From positions 1,994,501 to 2,058,500 of the forward strand of contig NZ_SRRY01000001.1 in assembly GCF_004792295.1 (NCBI RefSeq): a DNA stretch of 64,000 nt. Reading direction: 5' to 3'. Positions within the stretch are counted from its first letter, which is position 1. The number at the start of each line of letters is the position of its first letter. This DNA is from Pseudoalteromonas sp. MEBiC 03607. Lineage in GTDB: Bacteria; Pseudomonadota; Gammaproteobacteria; Enterobacterales; Alteromonadaceae. A program made the position numbers and the translations under genes. The notes beneath the pieces were generated by a model. That model saw only the letters and a program-made list of their open reading frames with translations, was not told where the DNA came from and did no database searches. This document shows positions 1 to 9,268 of this stretch, in pieces.

Positions 1-1
1 A

Positions 2-631
2 GATGCAAACTACAGTTTGCCAATTGCCTCTGGCGTCAGTCGATTCATGATGAATTCGGGGGCGATGGAAGAGGTGATTATCGTCGCAGTAGGGTATCAA
101 AAAGGTGTGCCGGGGCTTAATAGCCGTATTTATGACTATACGCCATTTGAAGATAAAAATTGGCAACGTAAAACTGGCGGAGCAAGCCAGTATCTAAACT
201 TTCTAAAACAATCTGTATTGCCATATATTAAGGCTCACTACAGAACAAACCAAAAAAGTACATTAGTCGGTAACTCACTGGGTGGTTTATTTGCTTCCTT
301 TACCTTATTTACCGAGCCTTCGCTTTTTTCAAGTTACATTATCGGCAGTCCTTCAGTGTGGTTTAAGCAGCATAGCCTTTTAGCTTTGCCTGTAGTACCA
401 GCTGCCAACACAACAAAAGTTTACATCGCAGTGGGAGAACTTGAAGAAAGTGAAGGTGAAAAAATGGTGTCGGGTGCGAGGCAATTAGCAGCTAAAATTA
501 ATAAACAAAGCGGCGCGCTTGTTACAACAAATTTATTTGTTATTCCTCAGGCACGCCATGCAACCGCATTCCCAACAACGATTACCCAAGCCCTAGACTG
601 GATTTACCAGACTAATACCAACCCGCAATAA
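2..631 (+). CDS. Alpha/beta hydrolase, putative esterase (5' truncated by window edge)
   Basis: The reading frame is open from base 2 and begins DANYSLPIASGV, which resembles an internal stretch of putative esterases of the esterase D/IroE-like group (COG2819-type), so the true N-terminus lies outside the window. The nucleophile elbow GNSLGG is visible about one third of the way in, and a C-terminal ARHATAFP contains the likely catalytic His. These enzymes hydrolyse ester bonds; the substrate cannot be told from sequence. The internal TTG at base 17 is probably not the start. It converges on the ychJ-like gene with no clear terminator between them. Confidence 0.75.
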   Translation, partial: DANYSLPIASGVSRFMMNSGAMEEVIIVAVGYQKGVPGLNSRIYDYTPFEDKNWQRKTGGASQYLNFLKQSVLPYIKAHYRTNQKSTLVGNSLGGLFASFTLFTEPSLFSSYIIGSPSVWFKQHSLLALPVVPAANTTKVYIAVGELEESEGEKMVSGARQLAAKINKQSGALVTTNLFVIPQARHATAFPTTITQALDWIYQTNTNPQ

Positions 632-662
632 TACTTAATTAAGCGGATTGGTATCAGAGCAA

Positions 663-1142
663 TTAAAGAGCGTGACACTTTTTATATTTTTTACCGCTAC
701 CACAAGGACACTCGTCATTACGGCCAATTTTAATATCTGCAACTGGCGTTATATCACCATCTAGGTAACGCCATAGGCCATCTTCTTTAATAAAACGCGA
801 CTTTTCGTGTAACTCACAAAACAAGTTTTGGTAAAAGTAATTTGCTTTAAATTCTACAAAACCTTCTTGATCATTATGTTCAGTATCTAAAACACTGAGT
901 TTGGTAAATCGGCAGCTATTAGCAAAATCTTTAATTTCGCGAACCGGGTTTGCGGCTTGTTGGCTTTGTGCATAGGTGCTAAATACATATTTTGCATCTT
1001 TCAGCGCGTATGCACTAAAACGAGAACGCATAAGTTGCTCTGGCGTATCAGCTTGGCTTGCACCTGTATGAAAAGGTTGGCAGCAAAGCTCGTAAGTCGA
1101 TTCGCTGCCACAGGGACAAAGGGAGTGTGTGAGTGATGTCAT
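663..1142 (-). CDS. ychJ: YchJ-like SEC-C motif protein (UPF0225)
   Basis: This 159-residue protein has a cysteine cluster at each end: [13 protein letters not shown] near the N-terminus and [12 protein letters not shown] at the very C-terminus. The latter is the SEC-C zinc-binding motif, also found at the end of SecA. The NTF2-like middle and the length match the YchJ family (about 150 residues). Family members are metal-binding proteins without a firmly assigned role. The start ATG at 1142 is the only reasonable choice. It lies downstream of the SulA-like gene on the same strand with a 40-base gap, so co-transcription is possible. Confidence 0.85.
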   Translation of the reverse strand: MTSLTHSLCPCGSESTYELCCQPFHTGASQADTPEQLMRSRFSAYALKDAKYVFSTYAQSQQAANPVREIKDFANSCRFTKLSVLDTEHNDQEGFVEFKANYFYQNLFCELHEKSRFIKEDGLWRYLDGDITPVADIKIGRNDECPCGSGKKYKKCHAL

Positions 1143-1182
1143 AACAACTTACCTAAAACTGTAAATTGTTATTTTAACAAGC

Positions 1183-1620
1183 CTATTGTGGCTGCGGTAC
1201 TAAATTGTTTAATTGAGCGCTTTTTGTAAAGCAATAAAACTTAGCAGATGCCTGCTCAAGGTTTAAGTTCATCGAATCAAGTTGATGATTGTTTACAATA
1301 TCTGTCCATGTGATCACAGCAGCAAAGTTACCGTTATGTAATGCTGAGCTAAGTACGTACTCAAGGTTTACTAAATGCTTTTGTCTGATCACAAGTAGTT
1401 TGCTGGTATCAATTGAACACGAATCTAATAATGCTTTGCTAGGAACATGATCAGGGGCAATTAATAGTGTCCATGCATTTTGGCTATTGTAATGATGCAA
1501 TACTTTTAATAGCTCAAAGGTTGCTGATATTTCGTCTTCAATTTGAATTAAATTAACAGACGCTTTGTCGTTATCTTGTTGGTAGCTTTTAACTGTTCTT
1601 AAGGTAATTGGCTGTAACAT
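1183..1620 (-). CDS. sulA: SulA-like cell division inhibitor
   Basis: A 145-residue protein (from ATG at 1620; a GTG at 1629 would add three residues). The stretch WTLLIAPDHVPSKALL, then TSKLLVIRQKHLVNLEYVL, then ALHNGNFAAVITW follows the SulA pattern of a strand, a short helix, and a 'LRTGNYSVVIGW'-like segment. SulA binds FtsZ and blocks septation during the SOS response. Supporting this, LexA-type half sites sit directly upstream (1633-1664). SulA in related bacteria often sits beside lexA; here it stands alone. Sequence similarity is partial, so the assignment rests on pattern plus promoter context; a RecA-like fold remnant is the main alternative. Confidence 0.65.
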   Translation of the reverse strand: MLQPITLRTVKSYQQDNDKASVNLIQIEDEISATFELLKVLHHYNSQNAWTLLIAPDHVPSKALLDSCSIDTSKLLVIRQKHLVNLEYVLSSALHNGNFAAVITWTDIVNNHQLDSMNLNLEQASAKFYCFTKSAQLNNLVPQPQ

Positions 1621-1632
1621 AACTTTCACTCA

Positions 1633-1664
1633 CTGGTTGTTTATACAGTATGTGTATACAGTAG
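1633..1664. promoter_or_regulatory. LexA-type half sites upstream of sulA-like gene
   Basis: CTGG-N8-ACAG lies at 1633-1648, one base off the CTGT-N8-ACAG SOS box. A further ATACAGTA follows at 1657-1664, so on the gene's strand the sequence reads TACTGTATACACATACTGT. More ATACAGTA copies occur at 1816-1823 and 1828-1835. The arrangement suggests LexA control of the gene ending at 1183, but no copy is a perfect palindromic box. Confidence 0.45.
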
Positions 1665-1878
1665 TTTACACAGTGTTTTTGCGCAAGTACTTTTTTGCTA
1701 TTTTTTAACCAATCATTCAGTTTTATGTTAATTAAATTTATTTAGTTCTTATTAAACAATGGGTTACTTTTTTGTTTTGGAAGGTCAAAAAGGTGAAAAA
1801 TTTATCATTAAAATTATACAGTATTCTATACAGTACTGTATGAGCTACTATATTTTGCTTCTATACAGGTGTTTTGCA

Positions 1879-1904
1879 TAAAAAAGCCGGTTTAAAAACC
1901 GGCT
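1879..1904 (-). terminator. Rho-independent terminator of S9 peptidase gene
   Basis: AGCCGGTTT and AAACCGGCT form a 9-bp stem. On the minus strand it is followed by a T tract, just after the stop codon of the peptidase gene at 1924. Confidence 0.85.
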
Positions 1905-1923
1905 CTTTATCTTTGCAATTTTG

Positions 1924-3849
1924 CTATTTATCTAAATAGGTATTTAAAAACTCAAGATATGCGTTTGAGGCTTTAATGCGGTTTTCCTTTTTAGTAAAAC
2001 CATGGCCTTCATCATCGAATAATACATATTCGACAGGCACATCATTTGCCTTTACAGCGGCAACGAGCTCATCGCTTTCAACTTGTAAAACGCGTGGGTC
2101 ATTAGCACCTTGGATCACCATTAATGGCTTAGTGATGTTTTTAGCATGAAATAGTGGCGAAATTGCACGGTGACGCTCACTGTCTGTAGCGGGGTCGCCC
2201 ATTTCGTCATACAGTGCTTTTTTAAAGCTTTCCCACCATGGTGGAATCGAGTTTAAGGTTCTAACCCAGTTAGTTACACCAAAGATATTAATGCCTACTT
2301 TGAACTCTTCAGGTTCAAAGGCAAGTGCTGCGGCGGTCATAAAGCCACCGTAGCTGCCCCCCATGATACCAATTTTATCGGCATCGACCCAATCTAGGCT
2401 TTGCAGGTGTTTTTTACCGTAAACAATATCTTGTAAATCATCAGTGCCATGTTTTTTATCATCTAAATGGAAGAAGGTTTTACCATAGCCTGAGCTGCCT
2501 CGGTTATTAACCGCAAAAATGGCATAACCATGATTGACTAGATGTTGCTGCATCGCACTATATCCAGTACGGCTTTGTCCACCAGGGCCGCCATGCACCC
2601 AAACTAAAGCAGGTACTTTATTGTTGCTGTTGGCTTGCTTAGGTTTATATAAAACCCCCGGGATTTCTAAACCATCAAAGCTCTTAAAGCGCACAATTGT
2701 GCTCTCAACTAAGTCACTTTGATTAATTGCATCACTTAATGTGTTAGTTAATTGTTTAGCTTTCGGCTCACCGACTTGCCACACAAATAAATTGCTTGGC
2801 GAGGTGTCTGAATTTAAATAAAACGCCATAGTTTTTTCATCAGCTGAAAAATTAACACCACGTAAGTTACCTGCAGGCAACGATGGCATAGCAATACCTT
2901 TACCTGTGGTGGTATCGATTATCGACACCTTAGTGCTGGCGTCGGCATTAACACCACTTACTTGATAACGGCCAGATTTAGAGAAGTATATAAAGCTGAC
3001 ATCCCACTCATCTTTGAGGGCAGGGCTGTGCTCGCCGGTAGTTAAGTCATAACGCCAAACTTCTGCAAACTCACCTTTAGCATCGGTTGAGTAATACAAT
3101 GATTTACTGTCTCTTGAGAAGGTTTCTGGGCCATACTTAGCGTCGTCGTCATGACGGGTGATAAGCTCTGGTTTAAGGGTTTTTTTACGCGTATCGAGAA
3201 TGAACACATCGCTGTCTTTGTTCGAATTGTTTTTCGATAAAGCAATAAAGCGGCCGTCAGGGCTTATAGCACCGACATCCAGCCCCATGGTATTTTGATA
3301 AACCGGCGTTACTTCATAGCTGTTAGCATCAACACGATATAGGTCCATAAACTTAGCATCACGCTGATTGCTGGTTATAAAAAAGTGTTTACCGTCTTCT
3401 GTGAAGCCTGCAAATCCTGCACGGGTTTCTTCACCTGGGGTGAGGTCTTTAACTGTGCCGTCTGTTTCGCGAACATAGATGTGATAACGCTCGTTACCAC
3501 CTGAGTCTTTAGTAAATAGTACGCGCTCATCTTTAGGGAAATAAGCCACTGCATAAGTACTGTCTTCAAAGTCTGTTAAGCGGGTTTTTTTGGCGGTTTT
3601 TATATCTACTTCATACAGGCTATAAATGCCGCTTTCATCACTGCTAACGAGTATTTTGTCGCCTTTTGGTGAAAAGCTGCTGCCCATAATTGAGGTTGTA
3701 TCAAAAAAGGTTTCAGCATCATACTGTTTAACAGTTTGGTTTTGTTGCACGCTTTCGGTGCTGCTTGTTGATTGGGTTGATTGTGAACATCCTGCAAGTG
3801 CAAGGCTGAGTGCACATGCCACGGCTGCTAGTTGAAAACTCGGTTTCAT
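1924..3849 (-). CDS. S9 family prolyl oligopeptidase-like serine peptidase, lipoprotein
   Basis: A 641-residue protein. The N-terminus is a lipoprotein signal with lipobox LAGC (Cys20), so it should be membrane-anchored in the envelope. Residues about 45-370 form a beta-propeller with WD40/TolB-like repeats; the C-terminal 270 residues are an alpha/beta hydrolase domain. The catalytic triad is visible: Ser in GGSYGG, Asp in GANDPRV, and His in DEGHGF. This is the dipeptidyl aminopeptidase/acylaminoacyl peptidase type, cleaving short peptides. A terminator hairpin follows the stop. The gene is divergent from the ABC ATPase gene at 4000, sharing a 150-base promoter region. Exact peptide specificity is unknown. 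Confidence 0.92.
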   Translation of the reverse strand: MKPSFQLAAVACALSLALAGCSQSTQSTSSTESVQQNQTVKQYDAETFFDTTSIMGSSFSPKGDKILVSSDESGIYSLYEVDIKTAKKTRLTDFEDSTYAVAYFPKDERVLFTKDSGGNERYHIYVRETDGTVKDLTPGEETRAGFAGFTEDGKHFFITSNQRDAKFMDLYRVDANSYEVTPVYQNTMGLDVGAISPDGRFIALSKNNSNKDSDVFILDTRKKTLKPELITRHDDDAKYGPETFSRDSKSLYYSTDAKGEFAEVWRYDLTTGEHSPALKDEWDVSFIYFSKSGRYQVSGVNADASTKVSIIDTTTGKGIAMPSLPAGNLRGVNFSADEKTMAFYLNSDTSPSNLFVWQVGEPKAKQLTNTLSDAINQSDLVESTIVRFKSFDGLEIPGVLYKPKQANSNNKVPALVWVHGGPGGQSRTGYSAMQQHLVNHGYAIFAVNNRGSSGYGKTFFHLDDKKHGTDDLQDIVYGKKHLQSLDWVDADKIGIMGGSYGGFMTAAALAFEPEEFKVGINIFGVTNWVRTLNSIPPWWESFKKALYDEMGDPATDSERHRAISPLFHAKNITKPLMVIQGANDPRVLQVESDELVAAVKANDVPVEYVLFDDEGHGFTKKENRIKASNAYLEFLNTYLDK

Positions 3850-3999
3850 TGTAATTATTCCTTGTTAATTTTTCGTTATAAAGTGTTGCCTGTTCATAAT
3901 CTAAACGCAAGTTTTACCCGTTCGATATTTGTTACAAATCATGTAAATAAATAGGGACATGAGTGTGATATTATTTTTCCACTATTAAAGGAAGTAAAC

Positions 4000-4590
4000 A
4001 TGATTGCAATAAACAACCTCAATAAACGTTTTGCCTCAGCCCACGTTTTTGAAAACTACAATAAGCAATTACAAAGTAAAAGAGTTTGTTTACAGGCAGC
4101 CAATGGCAGAGGAAAAACAACGCTACTGATGATGCTCGCTGGCCTAGAAGAGCCACAGTCAGGGCAGATTTTATACAATAATGAGGCATTAAAATCACCG
4201 CAAAACGATGCTTCAATTGCTAGCGACCGTATTGTGCTGCCTGATTTTTTAACTGCGAGGCAAATTATTGAACTTAGTTGCAAGGCATTAAAGAAAGACA
4301 TACCAAAGCAGCTCATTACAGGTTTTAACTTTACAGAGCATCTCAACACTCGCTTCAGTTCTTTATCGAGTGGAAACCAAAAGAAATGCCAGCTTATTAC
4401 TGCTTTTTTAAAGCAAGCCCCATTTTTACTATTAGATGAACCGAGTGCAGCGCTTGATCAAACAAGTATTCAATTTTTGCTGACCTTACTTGATGACTAC
4501 TTAGATGATAAACCTAATGGGCAAGTCATCATTACAAGCCACGAACCTCAGGTGTTTATACAGCACGGTTTTGAGTGTACAGCATTATGA
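4000..4590 (+). CDS. Small ABC transporter ATP-binding protein
   Basis: A compact 196-residue ATPase. Walker A is ANGRGKTTLL (a G-to-A change at the first position), the signature is LSSGNQKK, Walker B is FLLLDEPSAALD, and the H-loop is ITSHEP. It is shorter than usual (220-240), similar in size to CcmA. An AAAGGAAG ribosome site precedes the ATG. The stop overlaps the ATG of the following membrane protein (ATGA), which indicates translational coupling and a two-component ABC system. The substrate is not predictable. A CcmA identity is unlikely because no other ccm genes are near. Confidence 0.85.
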   Translation: MIAINNLNKRFASAHVFENYNKQLQSKRVCLQAANGRGKTTLLMMLAGLEEPQSGQILYNNEALKSPQNDASIASDRIVLPDFLTARQIIELSCKALKKDIPKQLITGFNFTEHLNTRFSSLSSGNQKKCQLITAFLKQAPFLLLDEPSAALDQTSIQFLLTLLDDYLDDKPNGQVIITSHEPQVFIQHGFECTAL

Positions 4591-5681
4591 TTGACTCTCT
4601 TGCTAGCTACGTGTCATTCCTTGCTTATCGATACTTAGCATATACGACTAACCTTAAAAGCATGCTGTCTCAGTTAAAGAGCTTTAGCTTGTTGCTCGCA
4701 CTGTTACTTGGCCCTGCATTTCTTGGTATGGTTTTACTGTTGTTTTTAGGGCTTGGGAAAATAGTCGATAGCCATGCAGAACCCGCTTCTGGCGCCAAAT
4801 TAGCATTGGTTTATCTTTTACTTGAATCGGTGATGTTATGGGCCATGGCGCCAGCCATTAAAAATGTGCAAAACAGGGCATTTCAGCGAAGCCTTTATAA
4901 ACCCTCTTGGCGAGTATGTGTTGACTGCAAGTTATTATTTTTAAGTAATGTTTGGCTCATTGCGAGTTTATTAATAGCTGTAGATTTATCGTTGAAACAA
5001 TGGCTACAAGTGCCTCATTTTATGATTTTTGTGTTTTTGCAGTGGCTATGTGGGGTATTTGTTCTTTATAGGCCAATTGCACTTTTTTATAGCTTGTTAA
5101 TAAGCTCTGTATTGATATTACTGCCTGTTAGTTTATCTTCGCTGCAATACTATCTAGGATTTATTGCTATTTTCAGCTGTTCGACTTTAATCCCTTCTGT
5201 AAGAATTAGCCATAAGTTGAAAGTACACTCGTTTGCTTTATTTTGGCTTAGTTACTTTTTACAACACAGTTGGTGTTTAATATGGCGTGGCTCAGTTTTA
5301 GTTGCATGTTTGTTTTCTTTATTACAGCTAATAACAATTCGGAGTGACTTTAGTGATCTGATACAGGCTGCAGCTTTATCAGTATGTGTGTTGCTAATTA
5401 GCTCGTTACAGTTCGATTGCATGGCTGTTTTTAAAAAATATCGGTTATTCTTTCAAAGTAATAACCAAGACAAGCTGTTTTATGTAAGCCATTTTATACC
5501 GAGTCTTATATTTTTTGCTGTGGCTTTAATGGTAGTCATAAGCATGCTTGGCACTAACTTGATTTACATACCCATTGGCGCAGGCTGGTGTTTATTACAG
5601 CAATATATAGCGCAAAAAAAACCAGCGCAATTTGCGCTGGTTTGGTTTTTCATAACAATTGGAATTGTTTTGCTAGCTTAA
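4587..5681 (+). CDS. Polytopic membrane protein, likely permease partner of the ABC ATPase
   Basis: A 364-residue, highly hydrophobic protein with about ten predicted membrane segments. I chose ATG 4587, which overlaps the upstream stop as ATGA, over an in-frame GTG at 4575. I do not recognise a named family; the role as ABC permease comes from the coupling to the ATPase gene and the topology. Its 3' end overlaps the fadE stop codon by 4 bases on the opposite strand. The last 60 bases of coding sequence also contain the fadE terminator hairpin, whose codons read [12 protein letters not shown]. Confidence 0.7.
   Translation: MIDSLASYVSFLAYRYLAYTTNLKSMLSQLKSFSLLLALLLGPAFLGMVLLLFLGLGKIVDSHAEPASGAKLALVYLLLESVMLWAMAPAIKNVQNRAFQRSLYKPSWRVCVDCKLLFLSNVWLIASLLIAVDLSLKQWLQVPHFMIFVFLQWLCGVFVLYRPIALFYSLLISSVLILLPVSLSSLQYYLGFIAIFSCSTLIPSVRISHKLKVHSFALFWLSYFLQHSWCLIWRGSVLVACLFSLLQLITIRSDFSDLIQAAALSVCVLLISSLQFDCMAVFKKYRLFFQSNNQDKLFYVSHFIPSLIFFAVALMVVISMLGTNLIYIPIGAGWCLLQQYIAQKKPAQFALVWFFITIGIVLLA
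5613..5643 (-). terminator. fadE terminator embedded in the convergent permease gene
   Basis: AAACCAGCGCA (5619-5629) pairs with TGCGCTGGTTT (5633-5643) around a 3-base loop. On the minus strand it is followed by a run of eight T. It lies 35 bases past the fadE stop, inside the coding sequence of the gene on the other strand. Confidence 0.85.
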
Positions 5682-8134
5682 GCAGCGTCTGCTTTTTTAT
5701 CGCTTTCGCCACGGGCTACTTTACCAGCAACTAAGTCTGCTGGGTCAAAGTCGTCAACGTTAATAACGTCAAGACGGGCTTTTTCAACAGCCGCTAGTTT
5801 GTCGGCTTCAGCTTGGCTTAAAATGCCAGCTTCTAGGCCCATTTGCGCTACTTTATCAAGCTGGAAGAAAGGCAGTTTTACGCCTTTTTCACGGCATACC
5901 TTATCAAACAGCGGCTCAACTTCGAGAATGTCTTTAAGCGTTTGCTCTTGACGACCAACAAGGTTAAGTGGCTCGTTTTTAAGGTAAATGTAGTTAGCTA
6001 AACGGTTACGAGTTTCGCTTGGTACTTGTAATAAGTGCGCAAGTTTATGCTCAAGCTTATCAGTAGGTTTACGAACTGGACGACCGAATGGGAATAACAT
6101 AATTTTTAGCATTGCACGAAGTGGTGCAGATGGCATGTTATTGATTAGGTCAGCAAGAGCTCGTTGACAGTGGTAAAGGTGATCTTGGCAGCTCCATTGA
6201 ACTAGCGCAAAATCTTCTTTTTTACGGCCTTCGTCGTTGTAACGTTTAAGTGTTGCAGATACAAGGTATAAGTAGCTTAGTAAGTCACCTAAACGTGCAG
6301 AGATACGCTCTTTACGCTTCAATGAACCACCAAATACCGCCATGCTGATATCTGACATTAATGCTAATGATGCACTGAAACGTGACGCAACTCGATAAAA
6401 CTCAGCTGTTTCGTCTTTGTACGGCGTACTTGTGAAGCGAGCATTCGTTAGTGCTAACCACTTAGTACGAACAAGGTTCGAAATAGTAAAGCCAACGTGA
6501 CCCATTAATGCTTTATCGAATACTGCAAGCGCTTCTTCACGGTCTTCAATTGCACAAGCGCCTAGCTCAGTTAACACGAATGGATGACAACGAATTGCAC
6601 CTTGACCATAAATGATCATGTTACGCGTTAAGATGTTTGCACCTTCAACAGTGATTGCAATTGGCGCACCTTGATAACCGCGACCTAGGTAGTTGTTTGG
6701 ACCAAGCATGATGCCTTTACCACCATGAACATCCATGCCGTGAATTGTTGCTTCACGCATTTGTTCAGTTAAGTGGTATTTGATAATCGCAGATACAACC
6801 GATGGTTTTTCACCAAGGTCAACAGCACCGGTAGACATGCTAACGGCAGCATCAGAGCTATAAGCGTAGCCTGCAAGTTTTGCCATTGATTCTTCAACAC
6901 CTTCCATTTGACCAATAGGTAAACGGAATTGACGACGAATACGGCTGTAAGAACCTGTTGCAAGCGCAATTGTTTTAATGCCACCTGTAGAGTTAGACGG
7001 CAAGGTGATTGCACGACCAACAGATAAACATTCAACAAGCATACGCCAGCCTTGACCAGCCATTTTCGGGCCACCAATGATGTAATCAAGTGGTACGAAG
7101 ATGTCTTTACCGCGAGTAGGACCATTTTGGAATGGTACGTTTAGCGGGAAGTGACGACGGCCAATTTCGACCCCTGGGGTGTCAGTTGGGATCAGCGCAC
7201 AGGTAATACCAGGTTCTTTATTATCACCTAGTAAACCGTCTGGATCTTGTAGTTTAAATGCAAGACCAAGTACAGTCGCAACAGGAGCAAGTGTAATGTA
7301 ACGTTTGTTCCACGTTAGGCTAATACCAACAACTTCTTCGCCGTTCCATTGACCTTTACAAACAACACCGTAGTCAGGAATTGCACTTGCGTCAGAACCA
7401 GCTTCTGGTGATGTTAAAGCAAAACATGGGATCTCTTGACCACTCGCTAAACGTGGTAAGTAATGATCTTTTTGCTCTTTAGTACCATAGTGCTGAAGTA
7501 ATTCGCCCGGACCTAATGAGTTTGGTACACCTACGATAGATGAAAGTAACGTTGATTTACTTGTTAGCTTTTGCAGTACACATGATTGTGCATAAGCAGA
7601 AAACTCTAAACCGCCGTATTCTTTTTTGATGATCATGGCAAAGAATTTATTATCTTTTAGATATTGCCAAACATCTTGCGGTAAATCAGTTAATTCGTGC
7701 GTTGCGTGCCAGTCATCTAACATGCTACACACTTCTTCAACTGGGCCATCAATAAACGCTTGTTCTTCGATAGTCAGTTTTGGTGCTGGGTATTGGTGTA
7801 ATTTGTTCCAGTCAGGACGACCACAAAATAGATCCGCTTCCCACCACGTAGTACCTGCATCGATTGCTGATTTTTCAGTATCCGACATTGTCGGGGTTAC
7901 TTTTTTAAATGCAGCAAAAATAGGTTTGATGATGTATTGTTGACGAATGCTTGTCACAGAAAGTGGCACAGCAACAAGTAAGAATAGTAGCCAACTGATT
8001 GCACCAAACGCGCCAGCAAAAGTGCCAACAAGTAAGGTCGCAATGGCAATACCTAAACAGGTATTCCAGCTCGATCTGTGGTAACTCGCCACACTAAGTA
8101 GCACGAGTAAACCAAGTAAAAATATGAGAGTCAT
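5678..8134 (-). CDS. fadE: Acyl-CoA dehydrogenase FadE
   Basis: An 818-residue protein, close to E. coli FadE (814). It carries out the first, FAD-dependent dehydrogenation step of fatty acid beta-oxidation. The N-terminus has two hydrophobic segments (about 1-65) for membrane association. The acyl-CoA dehydrogenase domains follow, with [14 protein letters not shown] and [23 protein letters not shown] as recognisable blocks. A C-terminal DUF1974-type helical region completes the FadE architecture. A FadR-type operator lies directly upstream. A second, shorter paralog is at 41339 on the other strand; the two share most motifs, suggesting different chain-length preference or regulation. Confidence 0.95.
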   Translation of the reverse strand: MTLIFLLGLLVLLSVASYHRSSWNTCLGIAIATLLVGTFAGAFGAISWLLFLLVAVPLSVTSIRQQYIIKPIFAAFKKVTPTMSDTEKSAIDAGTTWWEADLFCGRPDWNKLHQYPAPKLTIEEQAFIDGPVEEVCSMLDDWHATHELTDLPQDVWQYLKDNKFFAMIIKKEYGGLEFSAYAQSCVLQKLTSKSTLLSSIVGVPNSLGPGELLQHYGTKEQKDHYLPRLASGQEIPCFALTSPEAGSDASAIPDYGVVCKGQWNGEEVVGISLTWNKRYITLAPVATVLGLAFKLQDPDGLLGDNKEPGITCALIPTDTPGVEIGRRHFPLNVPFQNGPTRGKDIFVPLDYIIGGPKMAGQGWRMLVECLSVGRAITLPSNSTGGIKTIALATGSYSRIRRQFRLPIGQMEGVEESMAKLAGYAYSSDAAVSMSTGAVDLGEKPSVVSAIIKYHLTEQMREATIHGMDVHGGKGIMLGPNNYLGRGYQGAPIAITVEGANILTRNMIIYGQGAIRCHPFVLTELGACAIEDREEALAVFDKALMGHVGFTISNLVRTKWLALTNARFTSTPYKDETAEFYRVASRFSASLALMSDISMAVFGGSLKRKERISARLGDLLSYLYLVSATLKRYNDEGRKKEDFALVQWSCQDHLYHCQRALADLINNMPSAPLRAMLKIMLFPFGRPVRKPTDKLEHKLAHLLQVPSETRNRLANYIYLKNEPLNLVGRQEQTLKDILEVEPLFDKVCREKGVKLPFFQLDKVAQMGLEAGILSQAEADKLAAVEKARLDVINVDDFDPADLVAGKVARGESDKKADAA

Positions 8135-8148
8135 TGATTATTCCTTAA

Positions 8149-8166
8149 TAGAGGTCAGACCACCTC
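8149..8166 (-). promoter_or_regulatory. FadR-like operator upstream of fadE
   Basis: On the fadE strand the sequence contains TGGTCTGACC (8153-8162). This matches the TGGTCNGACC core of gammaproteobacterial FadR sites, 19 bases ahead of the fadE start. A GAGGT/ACCTC dyad surrounds it. FadR would repress fadE in the absence of long-chain acyl-CoA. Confidence 0.65.
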
Positions 8167-8471
8167 TTTTAGAGTAGCGCTACAACCATGAATTATCAAG
8201 AGGGGAACAAAGATAAAACGATGCTTTGTAAAACCTTTTAATGAGTAAACTGTATGAACAGTGCAAAAAAATTTACAGTGGGCTTATGACTATTTAGTTT
8301 ATGTAAATGGTACACGTAAAAAGGTGTGTAAAATATGCACTATTTATCAGATAGTTCTGAAAATCTCAGCATAGCAGTTGCCATCTTTAGCGCTATGTAC
8401 AACAATGAGCGCAGGCAGGGATCAGCCCATCATGCCTTTTACTTCGATTAGTTTTATAGGTTAATAGTTCT
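8167..8471. other. Intergenic region between fadE and the amidotransferase gene
   Basis: About 300 bases between divergent genes, AT-rich, with no ORF of note. It should hold both promoters. A weak dyad AGGCA...TGCCT lies at about 8412-8439, followed by TTTTA; I do not call it a terminator because no transcript upstream of it is supported. Confidence 0.4.
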
Positions 8472-9236
8472 ATGTGTGAGTTGCTTGGCATGTCAGCCAA
8501 TGTACCAACGGATATTTGTTTTAGTTTTTCGGGCTTATTAGAGCGTGGTGGAAACACTGGCCCGCATAAAGATGGTTGGGGCATCACCTTTTATGAGGGT
8601 AAGGGCTGTCGCACATTTAAAGATCCCGAGCCAAGTTGCCAATCAGAAATTGCCAAACTCGTTAAAGCGTATCCTATTAAAAGTATTTCGGTGATAAGTC
8701 ATATTCGCCAAGGTAATCGTGGCCGAGTGTGTCTTGAAAATACCCACCCATTTACTCGCGAGTTATGGGGACGTGAAATTACGTATGCACACAACGGGCA
8801 ATTATCTAATTATCATGATTTAAAACCAGATTACTATCGACCTGTCGGTAACACTGACAGTGAACTGGCGTTTTGTTGGCTGCTCGATAAGATCCGCGAA
8901 AAATACCCTAAGCGGCCATCAAATATGGCGTCTGTATTTCGTTATGCGGCAAAGCTTGCCCATACGCTGCGCGAAAAAGGCGTATTTAATATGTTACTGA
9001 CCGATGGTGTTTATGTGTTAGCTTATTGCACCAATAACCTACATTGGATCACACGCCGTGCACCGTTTGGCAAAGCGACATTAATTGATGCAGACATGGT
9101 GATTGATTTTCAAAAAGAAACCACACCGAACGATGTGGTTACCGTTATTGCAACACGGCCTCTCACCAATGATGAACGCTGGCAGAAAATGGAACCCGGT
9201 GAGTTTGCACTGTTTAAAATGGGCGAAAAAATTTAA
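8472..9236 (+). CDS. yafJ: Class II glutamine amidotransferase (YafJ-like)
   Basis: A 254-residue protein starting MCELLG, so Cys2 becomes the N-terminal nucleophile after Met removal, as in Ntn-type glutaminase domains. Further class II motifs are visible: ISHIRQGNRG, THPF, and YAHNGQL. Size and pattern match YafJ. It lacks a synthetase or transferase domain, so which acceptor receives the ammonia is unknown. It converges on the DUF3108 gene with a shared hairpin between them. Confidence 0.85.
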   Translation: MCELLGMSANVPTDICFSFSGLLERGGNTGPHKDGWGITFYEGKGCRTFKDPEPSCQSEIAKLVKAYPIKSISVISHIRQGNRGRVCLENTHPFTRELWGREITYAHNGQLSNYHDLKPDYYRPVGNTDSELAFCWLLDKIREKYPKRPSNMASVFRYAAKLAHTLREKGVFNMLLTDGVYVLAYCTNNLHWITRRAPFGKATLIDADMVIDFQKETTPNDVVTVIATRPLTNDERWQKMEPGEFALFKMGEKI

Positions 9237-9243
9237 ATAAAAG

Positions 9244-9268
9244 ATGAAGCGCTATTAAGGCGCTTCAT
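9244..9268. terminator. Shared hairpin between convergent genes
   Basis: ATGAAGCGC (9244-9252) pairs with GCGCTTCAT (9260-9268) with a 7-base loop. It begins just after the amidotransferase stop and runs into the 3' end of the DUF3108 gene. The T tract is short, so it may act as a bidirectional but weak terminator. Confidence 0.5.
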
